Assembly (NCBI GenBank): GCA_016184115.1
Contig: JACPDH010000013.1
Coordinates: forward strand, 43,341 to 107,340
Source: Acidobacteriota bacterium
GTDB taxonomy: Bacteria > Acidobacteriota > Thermoanaerobaculia > Gp7-AA8
Length of the DNA: 64,000 nt
Direction: 5' to 3'
Part shown: positions 27,272 to 35,908 of the stretch, one piece after another
Position numbering within the stretch: the first letter of the stretch is position 1
How the letters are laid out: each line of letters begins with the position of its first letter
The notes under the pieces: generated by a model
The model's database searches: none
The model's input: the letters and a program-made list of their open reading frames with translations, nothing else
What the model was told of the DNA's origin: nothing
Made by a program: the position numbers and the translations under genes

Positions 27272-28609
27272 ATGCGGCCTCACGGCATCCGGGAATCGCA
27301 CTTGACCGAAACGACCTCCACGAACGAGCCACTCCGTCCTGCGTTCATCCTCTTCTTCTGGCTTCCACTGGCCGCGACCTGGCTGATGATGGCGGCCGAG
27401 GGGCCGTACATCGCCGCGATCATCGCGAGGATGGCGAATGCTGCGCCTAACCTCGCGGCGTACGGTGTCGCGTTCTCGATCGCCTGGCTGATCGAATCGC
27501 CGATCATGATGCTGCTCTCGGCGTCGAACGCGCTCGTGCGCGATCGCGCCTCGTACCTTGCGCTGCGACGCTTCGCGTCGTGGCTGAATCTCGCGGTGAC
27601 CGTGGGAATGGTCGTCGTCGCGCTGCCGCCGGTATTCCGATTCGTCGGCGAAGGGATGATCGATCTTCCCCCCTCGATCTCGCGTCTCGCGCAGGTGGCC
27701 ACGGCGATTCTGATTCCGTGGCCTGGGGCGATCGGATATCGCCGCTTTTTCCAGGGAATCCTCACGCGGCATCACTTGACGCGACGCGTGGCCTACGGCA
27801 CCGTCGTGCGGCTCGCGACAATGTCGGTGACGGCGATCATTCTCGCGAAGACGGTCACGCTGCCGGGCTGCTACATCGCGTCGATCGCACTCGTGTCGGG
27901 CGTCGTCGTCGAGGCCGCGGCGTGTCGCTGGATGGCGCACGAAGTCGTCGGTCGAATCACTGCGAGCGACGACGTTACTCCAGGCGCGCTCGTGCGCCTG
28001 CCGGAGATCGCACGCTTCTACTACCCGCTCGCACTGACGTCGATGCTCTCGATGGCGCTTGGACCGCTGGTGACTTTCGGGCTCGGACATGGTCGTGCCC
28101 CGCTCGAGTCGCTTGCCGCCTGGCCCGTCGTCATCGCGCTCGTCTTTCTCTTCAGAAGCGGCGGACTCGGATTTCAGGAGGCCTCCGTCGCGCTGATTGG
28201 AATCGACGAGTCGCACGCGCACGAAGTTACCCGCACTGGTGCGTGGCTCGGCTTCGGCTTTTCCGCGGGTCTCGCATTCATCGCGCTGACTCCGCTCGAG
28301 ACGATCTGGCTCGAGCGGGTATCAGGGCTCGAAGCGGGGCTTGCCGCGTTCGCAGTCTGGCCGGTTCGCATCATGATCCTGCTGCCGGCGCTGGAGTACC
28401 TGCTCGCAGTGCAGCGGGCGAGATTGATACTCGAACATCGGACTCGCTTGATCACCGTCGCGACGGCGATCGAAACGGGAGGGCTCGCCGTGACCCTCTT
28501 CATCGCGATTGGCGCGTTAGGCATGGTCGGCGCGATTGCGGGCGCACTTGCGACGATGGCGGGTCGCCTGGCGGCCAATGCGTATCTCTACGCTCGGCTG
28601 CGCCACTGA
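27272..28609 (+). CDS. Multi-pass membrane protein resembling MOP/MATE-type exporters
   Basis: 445 residues with about 12 hydrophobic helices. FFWLPLAATWLMMAAEGPYIAAIIARM and the repeated LAAYGVAFSIAWLIESPIMMLLSASNALV pattern look like the paired bundles of MOP-superfamily flippases (MATE, lipid or polysaccharide exporters); no definitive motif is present. The ATG at 27272 follows a GATAAT box by two bases only, so the TTG at 27302, with GGGAA upstream, may be the true start (435 residues). Confidence 0.65.
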   Translation: MRPHGIRESHLTETTSTNEPLRPAFILFFWLPLAATWLMMAAEGPYIAAIIARMANAAPNLAAYGVAFSIAWLIESPIMMLLSASNALVRDRASYLALRRFASWLNLAVTVGMVVVALPPVFRFVGEGMIDLPPSISRLAQVATAILIPWPGAIGYRRFFQGILTRHHLTRRVAYGTVVRLATMSVTAIILAKTVTLPGCYIASIALVSGVVVEAAACRWMAHEVVGRITASDDVTPGALVRLPEIARFYYPLALTSMLSMALGPLVTFGLGHGRAPLESLAAWPVVIALVFLFRSGGLGFQEASVALIGIDESHAHEVTRTGAWLGFGFSAGLAFIALTPLETIWLERVSGLEAGLAAFAVWPVRIMILLPALEYLLAVQRARLILEHRTRLITVATAIETGGLAVTLFIAIGALGMVGAIAGALATMAGRLAANAYLYARLRH

Positions 28610-28615
28610 AGCGGG

Positions 28616-28792
28616 GCGCTAGGAGTCTGCGCGGTAGAAACGCCCGACAGCGAGAACGTGGAGCGGCGAGCCCAGATTCGACCGAATCTGAGGAGCATAG
28701 TGGTTCTACGTGACAAAGATTCGGTCGAATCTGGGCCGCCGACACCACGTTCGCAGCCGGGTGGTTTTCTACCGCGCAGACTCCTAGAGCGC
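28616..28792. repeat. Long imperfect palindrome (dispersed element, complete copy)
   Basis: Two arms of about 75 bases (28616-28690 and 28717-28792) are near-perfect inverted repeats: GCGCT, then TAGGAGTCTGCGCGGTAGAAA, AACGTGG, and CCCAGATTCGACCGAATCT at the inner end. A T-run (GATTTTTGG) follows, so it may also terminate the MOP-like gene. The left arm recurs at 45685-45742. Confidence 0.85.
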
Positions 28793-28850
28793 GATTTTTG
28801 GATCTTTCTGTGACGCTCCGGTCAACGCGTTGCTTTTTGCCGGCTCGGGC

Positions 28851-28882
28851 GCTAGTTTTTTAGCACATGCTGAATTTCTAGC
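28851..28882 (+). promoter_or_regulatory. Two dyads, candidate BlaI-family operator
   Basis: GCTAGTTTTTTAGC (28851-28864) and GCTGAATTTCTAGC (28869-28882) are two small dyads 18 bases apart in the leader just before the BlaI-family gene. Autoregulation through paired dyads is usual for BlaI/MecI repressors; this site is inferred, not known. Confidence 0.5.
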
Positions 28883-28898
28883 ATCCACGGGAGGCGCG

Positions 28899-29282
28899 AT
28901 GCCGAAGCGAGACCCACTCAGCCGACGCGAACGGGAGATCATGGACATCGTGTACCGCAACGGCCAGGCGACCGCGGGGGAGATCCTCGACGTCATGGCC
29001 GACCCACCGAGCTATTCGGCCGTCCGCGCGACGCTCAGCGTGCTCGAGCGCAAAGGGCATCTGCGCCATGAGGACGACGGCACGCGCTACGTCTACAAGC
29101 CGACGGTCAACCGCGATCGGGCAAAGGCCTCCGCGCTCGACCACCTCGTTGCAACATTTTTCGACGGCTCGGTCACCAGCGTGGTCGCAGCGTTGCTCGA
29201 GCGCCCGAAGCGCGAAATCCCGAAGGCGGAGCTCGACGAGCTCGTCTCACTCATCGAACAGGCTCGCAAGGAAGGACGCTGA
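28899..29282 (+). CDS. BlaI/MecI/CopY-family transcriptional repressor
   Basis: 127 residues, the family's usual size. The winged helix spans residues 1-75 (LSRREREIMDIVYRNGQATAGEILDVMADPPSYSAVRATLSVLERKGHLRHEDDGTRYVYKP) and the C-terminal part is the dimerisation helix region that partner proteases cleave. It is followed within two bases by the M56 protease gene. Start: GGGAGG a few bases before the ATG at 28899; the upstream frame is not coding. Confidence 0.94.
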   Translation: MPKRDPLSRREREIMDIVYRNGQATAGEILDVMADPPSYSAVRATLSVLERKGHLRHEDDGTRYVYKPTVNRDRAKASALDHLVATFFDGSVTSVVAALLERPKREIPKAELDELVSLIEQARKEGR

Positions 29283-29283
29283 C

Positions 29284-31767
29284 ATGGACGCCATCCAGAC
29301 TCTCGCGCACGACGCTCCGGAGGTAGTCGCATTCGGAGTCGATCTCGTGATCCGCGCGACACTCATAATCGCGATCGTCCAGTTTGCGACGATCGCGATG
29401 CGTCGCCGTTCGGCGTCGTCGCGCCACTTCGTTCTATCGCTCGGCATGGTCGCGCTCGTCGCACTGCCGATACTGATGTTCACGCTTCCCGAGACGCGGC
29501 TCGAGATACTTCCTTCCGCGGCGCGCGCCACGAATGCCTCTGTCGCCGCAGCGCAGTTGCCAGCGGATCTCGCATGGAAGGCGGGCGCCGAGCCGTCCTC
29601 TCCATCTGGCGGAAGCGTCGAGGATGCCGTCGCCGCGACGAGGCAGCTCTCCGACGTTCCTGCTCTTCGCGCTGTCAGCGGTCTCGCCTGGTTTGGCGCA
29701 AACTGGCTCTCGATCTCGATTCTCGCGCTCGCCGCGATCCCGCTCTTGCTGCTTGGTCGCCTCGCCTTTGGAATCGCGGCTCTCGGAGCAATTGCGCGAC
29801 GGAGCGAACAGGTAACGAGCTCATCGATGCTCCGTTCACTCGAGCGAGCGAGGGATCGCCTCGGCGTGACGCGACCGACGGCGCTCCTCGTAAGCGACGA
29901 AGTGAGCGTACCGGTCGTTTGGGGAGTTGCGAACTCGACGCTGATTCTCCCCGTCGACGCGCTCGAGTGGTCCAACGAGCGGTTGCGCGTCGTGCTGATG
30001 CACGAGATGGCGCACGTGCGTCGCGCCGACGTCGTCTCGCTCTTCGTCGGCCGGATCGCCACCGCGCTTTACTGGTTCCATCCGTTTTCATGGATCGTCG
30101 AGCGCGACGCGCGCCGCGAGTGCGAGCGCGCATGCGACGACCTTGTGCTCGAGCATGGTGCGCGCCCCTCGGAGTATGCACATCACCTCCTCGGCATCGC
30201 TTCGGGTGAGGATCTGGCCGAGGGCTACGCTTCGGTCAGCCTGGCGATGGCACGCCCGAGTGAGCTCGAAGGCAGGCTCGTCGCGATCCTTCGCGCGAGC
30301 AGCGCGCGCAAACCTGTCTCACGACGCTTCGCCTGGGTGGCGGCGTTGACTCTCGGGGCAGCGCTGTTGCCGATTGCGACTGTTCGTCTCGGAGCAAAGC
30401 CCGTGGCTTCAGCACCTGGCGCGACGACCGCGCAGACGCGTTCCGAAGTGGCGAAGCGGGTCGAAACGCACACCGAAACCGAGCGACAAACGAAGATGTC
30501 GAGCGCGGAGCTCGTCTCGTCGTTCGCCGATTCCATCGTCGACCTTGTCGACGACGGCGTCGAAGGGGCGATTATCGAGCTGACCGGCAACAAGCATGGA
30601 AAGCGCAAGCAAGCTGGTTCCGAAGGTGAGCGCTGGTACGACCGTGGAATGGAGCTACATCGGGCCGACCGGTATGACGAGGCGCGCGCGGCGTTCGAGA
30701 AGGCGATCGCGCACGACTTCAAGCGCGGTGCCTCCGCGTACAACATCGCGTGTGGTTTCGGTCTGCGCGGTGACGCCGGCAATGCGCTCCGCTGGCTCGA
30801 AGACGCGGTTGCGGCCGGCTTCGACGACGTCGAGCATCTCGAAGAGGACACAGACCTCGACCCGATCCGTTCCGATCCGCAATTCCGCGGTTTGATTCGC
30901 GATCTTCGTGCAAGCCAGGGCTACCGAGGCGAGGGGCGCGACCGCATCGCCGAGGCTCGCCAGCGGGTCGGCGAACTGCGACGCGAGCGCTCCGAAGAGG
31001 CAGGAGAGTGGGCTGGTGCCGCGGTGGATCTTCTGCGATTACGCGACGTCGACGCTTCGATCGACGCGTTCGAAGAGGCGATTCGCATCGAGCCTGAGGC
31101 CTCGACGCCGCGCTACAACCTGGCGTGTGCGCTCGCGATCAAGGGAGAGCGGCGTGCTGCGCTCGACGCGCTCGAAGGCGCGATACTTGCCGGATTCGAA
31201 GGGCGAGCAAAGCTCGAGAATGATCCGGACCTAACTTCCCTGCGGAGCGACTCCCGTTTCGCCGGCATCCTGAAAATGAACGACCAGCTCGCATTCTGGA
31301 GTGGGGAGACAAAGTGGAAAGGGACCGACAAGCGTGAGCTCTTCCGCGCGTCGATGCCACGGTACGAAGAAGCAGTCCGCCTCTACCCGCAGGCGGGGCG
31401 TGCCTGGTTCAACCTCGGCTTCGGCGCGCTCAGCGTCCGCGACACCGCAAAGGCGCGCGACGCGTTCGGCAAGGCACTGTCGCTCGGCTTCCGTCGTGGA
31501 ACGACGATGTACAACCTCGCGTGCGTCGAGGCTGTTGCCGGCAACAAGAACGCCGCATTTGCGTGGCTCGCGAAAGCGGAGGAGATCGGCTTCCATCTCT
31601 CCAACATCGCCAACGACGACGATCTCGAATCGATCGAGGACGACCCGCGATTCGACGAGCTGCTCGAGCGCGCGTGGCAGCGCGACTCGCAGCGCGACGA
31701 GAAGCGGATGAAGATTCGGCAAACGCGTGCCTCGGCGAGCAGCACGGGGAGTTGGGGCGCTGTGTAA
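29284..31767 (+). CDS. BlaR1/MecR1-like M56 metalloprotease with TPR-type C-terminal domain
   Basis: 827 residues. N-terminal helices (about 15-65, 135-165) frame an M56 peptidase with zinc site VVLMHEMAHVRR (HEXXH) and downstream ERDARRECERACDDLVLE. A membrane segment near 340-360 is followed by about 440 residues of TPR-like repeats: MELHRADRYDEARAAFEKAIA, NIACGFGLRGDAGNALRWLEDAV, a second set near 590-660 and a third near 700-790. BlaR1 has a penicillin-binding sensor at this position; here it is replaced. It should cleave or control the adjacent BlaI-type repressor in response to a signal read by the TPR part, whose nature is unknown. Confidence 0.9.
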   Translation: MDAIQTLAHDAPEVVAFGVDLVIRATLIIAIVQFATIAMRRRSASSRHFVLSLGMVALVALPILMFTLPETRLEILPSAARATNASVAAAQLPADLAWKAGAEPSSPSGGSVEDAVAATRQLSDVPALRAVSGLAWFGANWLSISILALAAIPLLLLGRLAFGIAALGAIARRSEQVTSSSMLRSLERARDRLGVTRPTALLVSDEVSVPVVWGVANSTLILPVDALEWSNERLRVVLMHEMAHVRRADVVSLFVGRIATALYWFHPFSWIVERDARRECERACDDLVLEHGARPSEYAHHLLGIASGEDLAEGYASVSLAMARPSELEGRLVAILRASSARKPVSRRFAWVAALTLGAALLPIATVRLGAKPVASAPGATTAQTRSEVAKRVETHTETERQTKMSSAELVSSFADSIVDLVDDGVEGAIIELTGNKHGKRKQAGSEGERWYDRGMELHRADRYDEARAAFEKAIAHDFKRGASAYNIACGFGLRGDAGNALRWLEDAVAAGFDDVEHLEEDTDLDPIRSDPQFRGLIRDLRASQGYRGEGRDRIAEARQRVGELRRERSEEAGEWAGAAVDLLRLRDVDASIDAFEEAIRIEPEASTPRYNLACALAIKGERRAALDALEGAILAGFEGRAKLENDPDLTSLRSDSRFAGILKMNDQLAFWSGETKWKGTDKRELFRASMPRYEEAVRLYPQAGRAWFNLGFGALSVRDTAKARDAFGKALSLGFRRGTTMYNLACVEAVAGNKNAAFAWLAKAEEIGFHLSNIANDDDLESIEDDPRFDELLERAWQRDSQRDEKRMKIRQTRASASSTGSWGAV

Positions 31768-31993
31768 GGCGCGTCGCGTCAGGCGAGCGTTCTTCGCAGT
31801 CGGTGTCGAGTCGGTCATCCCGACGCTGCGTATACACACGCATTCCTTCGTTCGAACGAGGTCGCGGCCCGCCAGTTCTCAGACGCGCAGGTTCGCGATT
31901 TCGGCAGTGCCGCCCTCGGCATGCGGATCGCTCCATGACATCATGCCCGCCAAGCCCGGAGTATTCACTGGGCTTCGTTGTGAGGAGCGTGAG

Positions 31994-32788
31994 ATGAAGC
32001 TGACCGCGAAGTTCCTGATTGGCGCGATCGTCTCGTTGACCCTGGGTGCGGTCGATGCGAGGGCGCAGGCGGGCGATCCGTTCACCGATTGGAACGTGCA
32101 GCTCTTGTACGGGACGAACTACAGCGAGCCCGACATCGGCCGCGAGATCTCGAAAGGGCTCGTGACGTTCGAGAACGCGGCGGGATGGACGTGGGGAAGC
32201 AGCTACGGATTCGTCGAGGTGCTGCGCTCTTATAGCGCGGCAGATGAGAACGCGACCGAGGTGTATGGCGAGTGGTACCCGTCCGCAAGTCTTCGCGCGC
32301 TCTCCAGACATGCGCCGGGCGAGGGCTTCGTACGCGACGTGAGCCTGACCTTCGCGGTCAACGCGGGAACGAAAAGCACGGGACCTCAGGCGCTCGCGCT
32401 GCTTCCTGGAGTCACGGCCGAGCTCTCGATCCCGGGCTTCAGGCTGGCCACGCTCGGGGTGTATGCATACGTCGATCGAAGTAAGTTCGAAGGAGAGGAG
32501 TTCGGCGCGCACGGTACGTCATTCCAGATCACACCTTCCTGGTCCGTTCCATTCAAGTTAGGGCGCGCGGCGCTCGTTTTCGACGGCTTCGCGGATTACA
32601 TCGGGGAGCATGGCGAGCTCGAGTACCAGGTTCTCGCGCAGCCGCAGCTGAAGATCGATGTGTCGCCACTCTGGGGAAGTGAAGGGCAACTTCTCCTCGG
32701 AGTCGAGTGGCAGCTGTGGCGCAACAAGTACGGTGTTCGCGGACTCGACGAGAGCGTTCCGCAGGTGCTGGTTCTCTGGAATCCGTGA
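31994..32788 (+). CDS. Tsx-like (nucleoside-channel family) outer membrane protein
   Basis: 264 residues with a signal peptide (MKLTAKFLIGAIVSLTLGAVDARAQA). The mature part begins DPFTDWNVQLLYGTNYSEPD and shows alternating aromatic beta strands ending in VLVLWNP, as in the Tsx/OmpK family of beta-barrels, which form nucleoside-selective pores. AGGAG lies seven bases before the ATG; the earlier frame from 31727 is a shadow. The 226 bases before it (31768-31993) show no gene. Confidence 0.72.
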   Translation: MKLTAKFLIGAIVSLTLGAVDARAQAGDPFTDWNVQLLYGTNYSEPDIGREISKGLVTFENAAGWTWGSSYGFVEVLRSYSAADENATEVYGEWYPSASLRALSRHAPGEGFVRDVSLTFAVNAGTKSTGPQALALLPGVTAELSIPGFRLATLGVYAYVDRSKFEGEEFGAHGTSFQITPSWSVPFKLGRAALVFDGFADYIGEHGELEYQVLAQPQLKIDVSPLWGSEGQLLLGVEWQLWRNKYGVRGLDESVPQVLVLWNP

Positions 32789-32845
32789 GGGACTCGGCGG
32801 TTCCGGAGAGTTGGAGTCAAGGCTCGACAGCACAGAAATCCGAAA

Positions 32846-33181
32846 TCAGAATCCGAGCTCGGTGAGGAGCTTCTTCGGAGCGCGGCGCTTCCAGGCCGCA
32901 ACCAGCGCATCGCGGGCGGCGCCCTTCGTGCATTCCTTCAGCACGACGTTCGTCGCGCCTTTCAACCCCCAACTGCCGTTGATCGGTGCGAACGCCTGCG
33001 GTCGCGCATTGACGAAGGCCTCCTGGAGCTCAGGGGAAAGCATCACGACCGCGGCGCCTTTCCGATGCCCCAGTGTCGCGAAGATCTTCCCGCCGACTCG
33101 GAAGTCGGGATGACCCATGTGCGAGCTCTCCTCCGATCCTGGAAGCGACAATGCGAGCGCGCGAAAGTCATGCTCGGTCAT
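32846..33181 (-). CDS. MmcQ/YjbR family protein
   Basis: 111 residues, the usual length. Features of the family: LPGSEESSHMGHPDFRVGGKIFATLG near the start and a double-wing type fold continuing to APINGSWGLKGATNVVLKE. The family resembles DNA-binding domains but its function is not settled. GGAGGAG lies five bases before the ATG at 33181. Confidence 0.88.
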   Translation of the reverse strand: MTEHDFRALALSLPGSEESSHMGHPDFRVGGKIFATLGHRKGAAVVMLSPELQEAFVNARPQAFAPINGSWGLKGATNVVLKECTKGAARDALVAAWKRRAPKKLLTELGF

Positions 33182-33378
33182 GAGTGCTCCTCCGTTTGGC
33201 CCCGATCGATCCTGTTTGTTGGACATTAGAATACGCGCGGGGTCGGGAGCGGGAAACGATGGCCGCGGAACGAACCGGCGGCACCGACCCATCTTCCAAT
33301 TCGGCGATCCGCTTCCGCTCGCGCGTGGTCGTTCGCGAAAAGGTGACTCTGCTAGACTCGCCTTCGATTGGAACGTCC

Positions 33379-34116
33379 ATGTACGAACGTGAATACGAGG
33401 CGATGTTCGACCTCGAGGATGTCTATTGGTGGTTCGTCGCGCGGCGGCAGCTCGCCGAGGAGATTCTGCGGAATGAGCTCCGTGGGGGGCGTGACACGAG
33501 GCTTCTCGATGTCGGTTGCGGCACCGGCTCCAATCTGCGCGCGTTCTCGTCGATCGCGCGGGTCGCGGGCATCGATTCATCCGCCGAGGCGTTGACGTTC
33601 TGTCGTCTGCGAAGTGTGTCGCCGGTCGCGCAAGGGGAGATCGAAGCGCTCCCGTTTCCCGACTCGACGTTCGACGTCATTACCGCGATGGATGTGCTCG
33701 AGCACACCGACGACGATCTCGTCGCGCTTGCGGAGATCCGCCGCGTTTGCCGGCCCGGCGGTCTTCTCCTCGCCACGGTGCCTGCGTATGGCTTCCTCTG
33801 GAGTGAGCACGACGAGGCGCTCAAGCACCGGCGCCGCTACACCGCGCACGAGATCAGGAACAAGCTCACGAATCGCGGCTTCGAGATCGAGCGCTCGTCG
33901 TACTTCATCACCACACTCTTCTTCCCGATCCTGTTTCTGCGTATCTGCCAGGGACTGTTCAAGAAATCGGTCTATCCTCAGACGTCGCTCGTCCTGCTTC
34001 CGCACTGGTTGAACGCAACGCTGATCGGCCTTCACGCGGTGGAGCGGCGCCTCTTCCGGATGATGAACCTACCCTTCGGAGTGTCGATCGTGATTCAGGC
34101 GCGACGTTCCGTCTGA
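33379..34116 (+). CDS. Class I SAM-dependent methyltransferase
   Basis: 245 residues from MYEREYEAMFDLEDVYWWFVARRQL, an N-terminus common in UbiG/Methyltransf_11 proteins of polysaccharide loci. Motif I is LLDVGCGTGSNLRAF; FDVITAMDVLEHTDDD and RPGGLLLATVPAYGFLWSEHDEALKHRRRYT follow. The C-terminal hydrophobic stretch FFPILFLRICQGLF may touch the membrane. The frame upstream of 33379 is open but not conserved. A TAGACT box is at 33352-33357. Confidence 0.88.
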   Translation: MYEREYEAMFDLEDVYWWFVARRQLAEEILRNELRGGRDTRLLDVGCGTGSNLRAFSSIARVAGIDSSAEALTFCRLRSVSPVAQGEIEALPFPDSTFDVITAMDVLEHTDDDLVALAEIRRVCRPGGLLLATVPAYGFLWSEHDEALKHRRRYTAHEIRNKLTNRGFEIERSSYFITTLFFPILFLRICQGLFKKSVYPQTSLVLLPHWLNATLIGLHAVERRLFRMMNLPFGVSIVIQARRSV

Positions 34117-34123
34117 CTCAAGT

Positions 34124-34520
34124 GGCCGTAAGTTAATACAAGAAGGCTGAAGTTCGAACGTTGAACGCAGAATTTCGAACCCAGGCCCCACCGGCGGTTG
34201 CCGACCACCGATGACCAACGATTGCGCGAGTTGTCATCCCGGCGAGCCCATTCCACTCGCTTCGCTCGCTCAGGGCAGGCTCCGCGAGGAGGGATCTCGC
34301 AGGCTGGCACCCTCGTGCAACGAGCCACTTCGCCAGTGGCGAACGAGTCGTAACCTGAGAGGTCCCTCCTCGCGCTGCTCGTCGGGACGACATCCGGTCC
34401 CGGTGTGGCGAACTGTCAGCGACTTTCGCGGCAGAAAAGGGCCACGGGGCGGGGGGTTCCGGGTTCGACATTCATCGTTCTGCGTTCTCACTTCAGGGGT
34501 CCTTTCCCTAACTTGCGGCC
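34124..34520. repeat. 397-bp inverted-repeat element, sister of 20129-20663
   Basis: Arms 34124-34182 and 34461-34520 are inverted and share GGCCG, AAGTTA and TGAAG, then 7-base units (GAACGTT, GAACGCA, GAATTTC, GAACCCA). The block CCACCGGCGGTTGCCGACC and ACCGATGACCA beside it match the 20-kb element. No gene is seen between 34117 and 34605. Confidence 0.75.
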
Positions 34521-34605
34521 ATCCCGTCTGACCTGGCTCCGATGGCGTGCGGAGCGCGCGAGCGGATGATTGCCGGCCTCGGCAGAGTGGCGCAGATCGG
34601 TTAGG

Positions 34606-35691
34606 TCAGATCAGCCCCTTCGCCTTTAGCAACTCTGCGTTGAGCAATGCCGCGCCGGCTGCGCCGCGAATGGTGTTGTGAACGAGGCCGACCATCCTGA
34701 TATCGAGCACGGGGCAGGGGCGAAGCCGTCCGACGCTCACGGTCATTCCCTTGCCGAGTTGGCGATCGAGTCTTGGTTGCGGCCGGTCGTTGCCATCGAC
34801 CAGCATTACGGCCTTCTTCGGAGCGCTCGGAAGGCCGAGACGCTGAGGTTCGCCTTCGAAGTTGTCGATCGCCTGGCGAACGTCTTCGATCAGTGTCTCG
34901 ATGCGGAAGTGCCTGCGTAGGTCGTCGCTCTTTCGAAAGCGGAACGAGATCGTGAAGAAGTGTCCGTCGATGACCGGCACGCGATTGCACTGTGCGGAGA
35001 TCGTCATGTCGAGCGGACGGAATGTTGTCCCGTCCCAGCGGCCGAGGATCTTCTGCGGCTCGGTTTCGACCTTTCCCTCCTCGTCCTTGATGTACGGGAT
35101 GACGTTGTCGAGGATCGCGTACGATGCGACGCCCGAGTAGCCCGCGCCGGAGATCGCCTGCATCGTCGTAACCTGGACCGCATCGATTCCGTGCTGCCGC
35201 TCGATCGGAGCGAGCGCCATCGCGATTCCGACCACCGAGCAGTTCGGATTCGTGACGATGTAGCCCTGGCCGCCGCGACGTTTGCGCTGATGCTCGATCG
35301 CGTCGATGTGATCGGCGTTGATCTCCGGAATCAGCAGCGGTACGTCGGCGTCCATTCTGTGGTTTTTCGAGTTGCTGACGACGACCCCGCCATGATTCGC
35401 ATGGAAATCCTCGGCTTCGCCGGCGACCGACGAATCGAGCCCCGAGAACATGATTCTCGACTCGAGCTCCGCGTGAAGCGGCTTGATGCGCAGCGGCGAC
35501 GCTTCTTCCGGCATGGGAGTGTCGAGGCGCCACGACGCCGCGTCGAAATAGCTCCTGCCCTCACTCTTCTCCGACGCGACGACTTCGTGAAGTCGAAACC
35601 AGCGATGGCCCTCCAGCAGTTGGACGAAGCGTTGCCCGACGGAGCCGGTGGCTCCGAGGACGGCAACGGGGATGCGGCTGTCATTGCTCAT
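34606..35691 (-). CDS. asd: Aspartate-semialdehyde dehydrogenase
   Basis: 361 residues. It reduces aspartyl phosphate, the LysC product, to the semialdehyde used by DapA. NADP-binding loop AVLGATGSVGQRFVQLL, GLDSSVAGEAEDF, SNSKNHRMDADVPLLIPEIN, catalytic Cys in VTNPNCSVVGIAMAL and the catalytic His region VIDGHFFTISFRF. Length and motif spacing place it in the archaeal/fungal-type Asd branch rather than the classic enterobacterial one. AGGTGA precedes the ATG. It is about 22 kb from the rest of the lysine genes. Confidence 0.94.
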   Translation of the reverse strand: MSNDSRIPVAVLGATGSVGQRFVQLLEGHRWFRLHEVVASEKSEGRSYFDAASWRLDTPMPEEASPLRIKPLHAELESRIMFSGLDSSVAGEAEDFHANHGGVVVSNSKNHRMDADVPLLIPEINADHIDAIEHQRKRRGGQGYIVTNPNCSVVGIAMALAPIERQHGIDAVQVTTMQAISGAGYSGVASYAILDNVIPYIKDEEGKVETEPQKILGRWDGTTFRPLDMTISAQCNRVPVIDGHFFTISFRFRKSDDLRRHFRIETLIEDVRQAIDNFEGEPQRLGLPSAPKKAVMLVDGNDRPQPRLDRQLGKGMTVSVGRLRPCPVLDIRMVGLVHNTIRGAAGAALLNAELLKAKGLI

Positions 35692-35790
35692 GCGGTCACC
35701 TGTGGTCGGGAAGCATCGGGACGTTCGAAGACGATGTCAAGCGACGACTGCATCGTGGCGTACGAGAAAGGCGGGAACATGTCGAATTAA

Positions 35791-35908
35791 GGCGAACTTG
35801 CGTCGCGACTCGGGCGAACATCCTTCTGCCTTGTCGTTCGCGATGACGTTCGCCTCGCGCCCCGCGGCGTCGTCATCATTCAAGAGGTCCGGGTCGCGGA
35901 TCTCGACC
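35791..35908 (-). pseudogene. Relic of a DUF72 gene 3' end
   Basis: This stretch closely matches two parts of the intact DUF72 gene at 37704-38696. One shared part encodes IANxKAEGCSPES; the other encodes VEIRDPxLLxDD, joined directly to the first by loss of about 80 codons. The last 29 bases also encode the C-terminus of the membrane protein (35880-37181) in another frame. Confidence 0.65.

Noticed and set aside
26912..28222. 436-residue minus-strand frame, Arg/Asp/His-rich
   Set aside because: It is antisense to the MOP-like membrane protein and crosses the inverted-repeat element; composition is typical of a shadow frame.
31430..32512. 360-residue minus-strand frame
   Set aside because: Antisense to the M56 and outer-membrane genes; low-complexity Arg/Ala composition.
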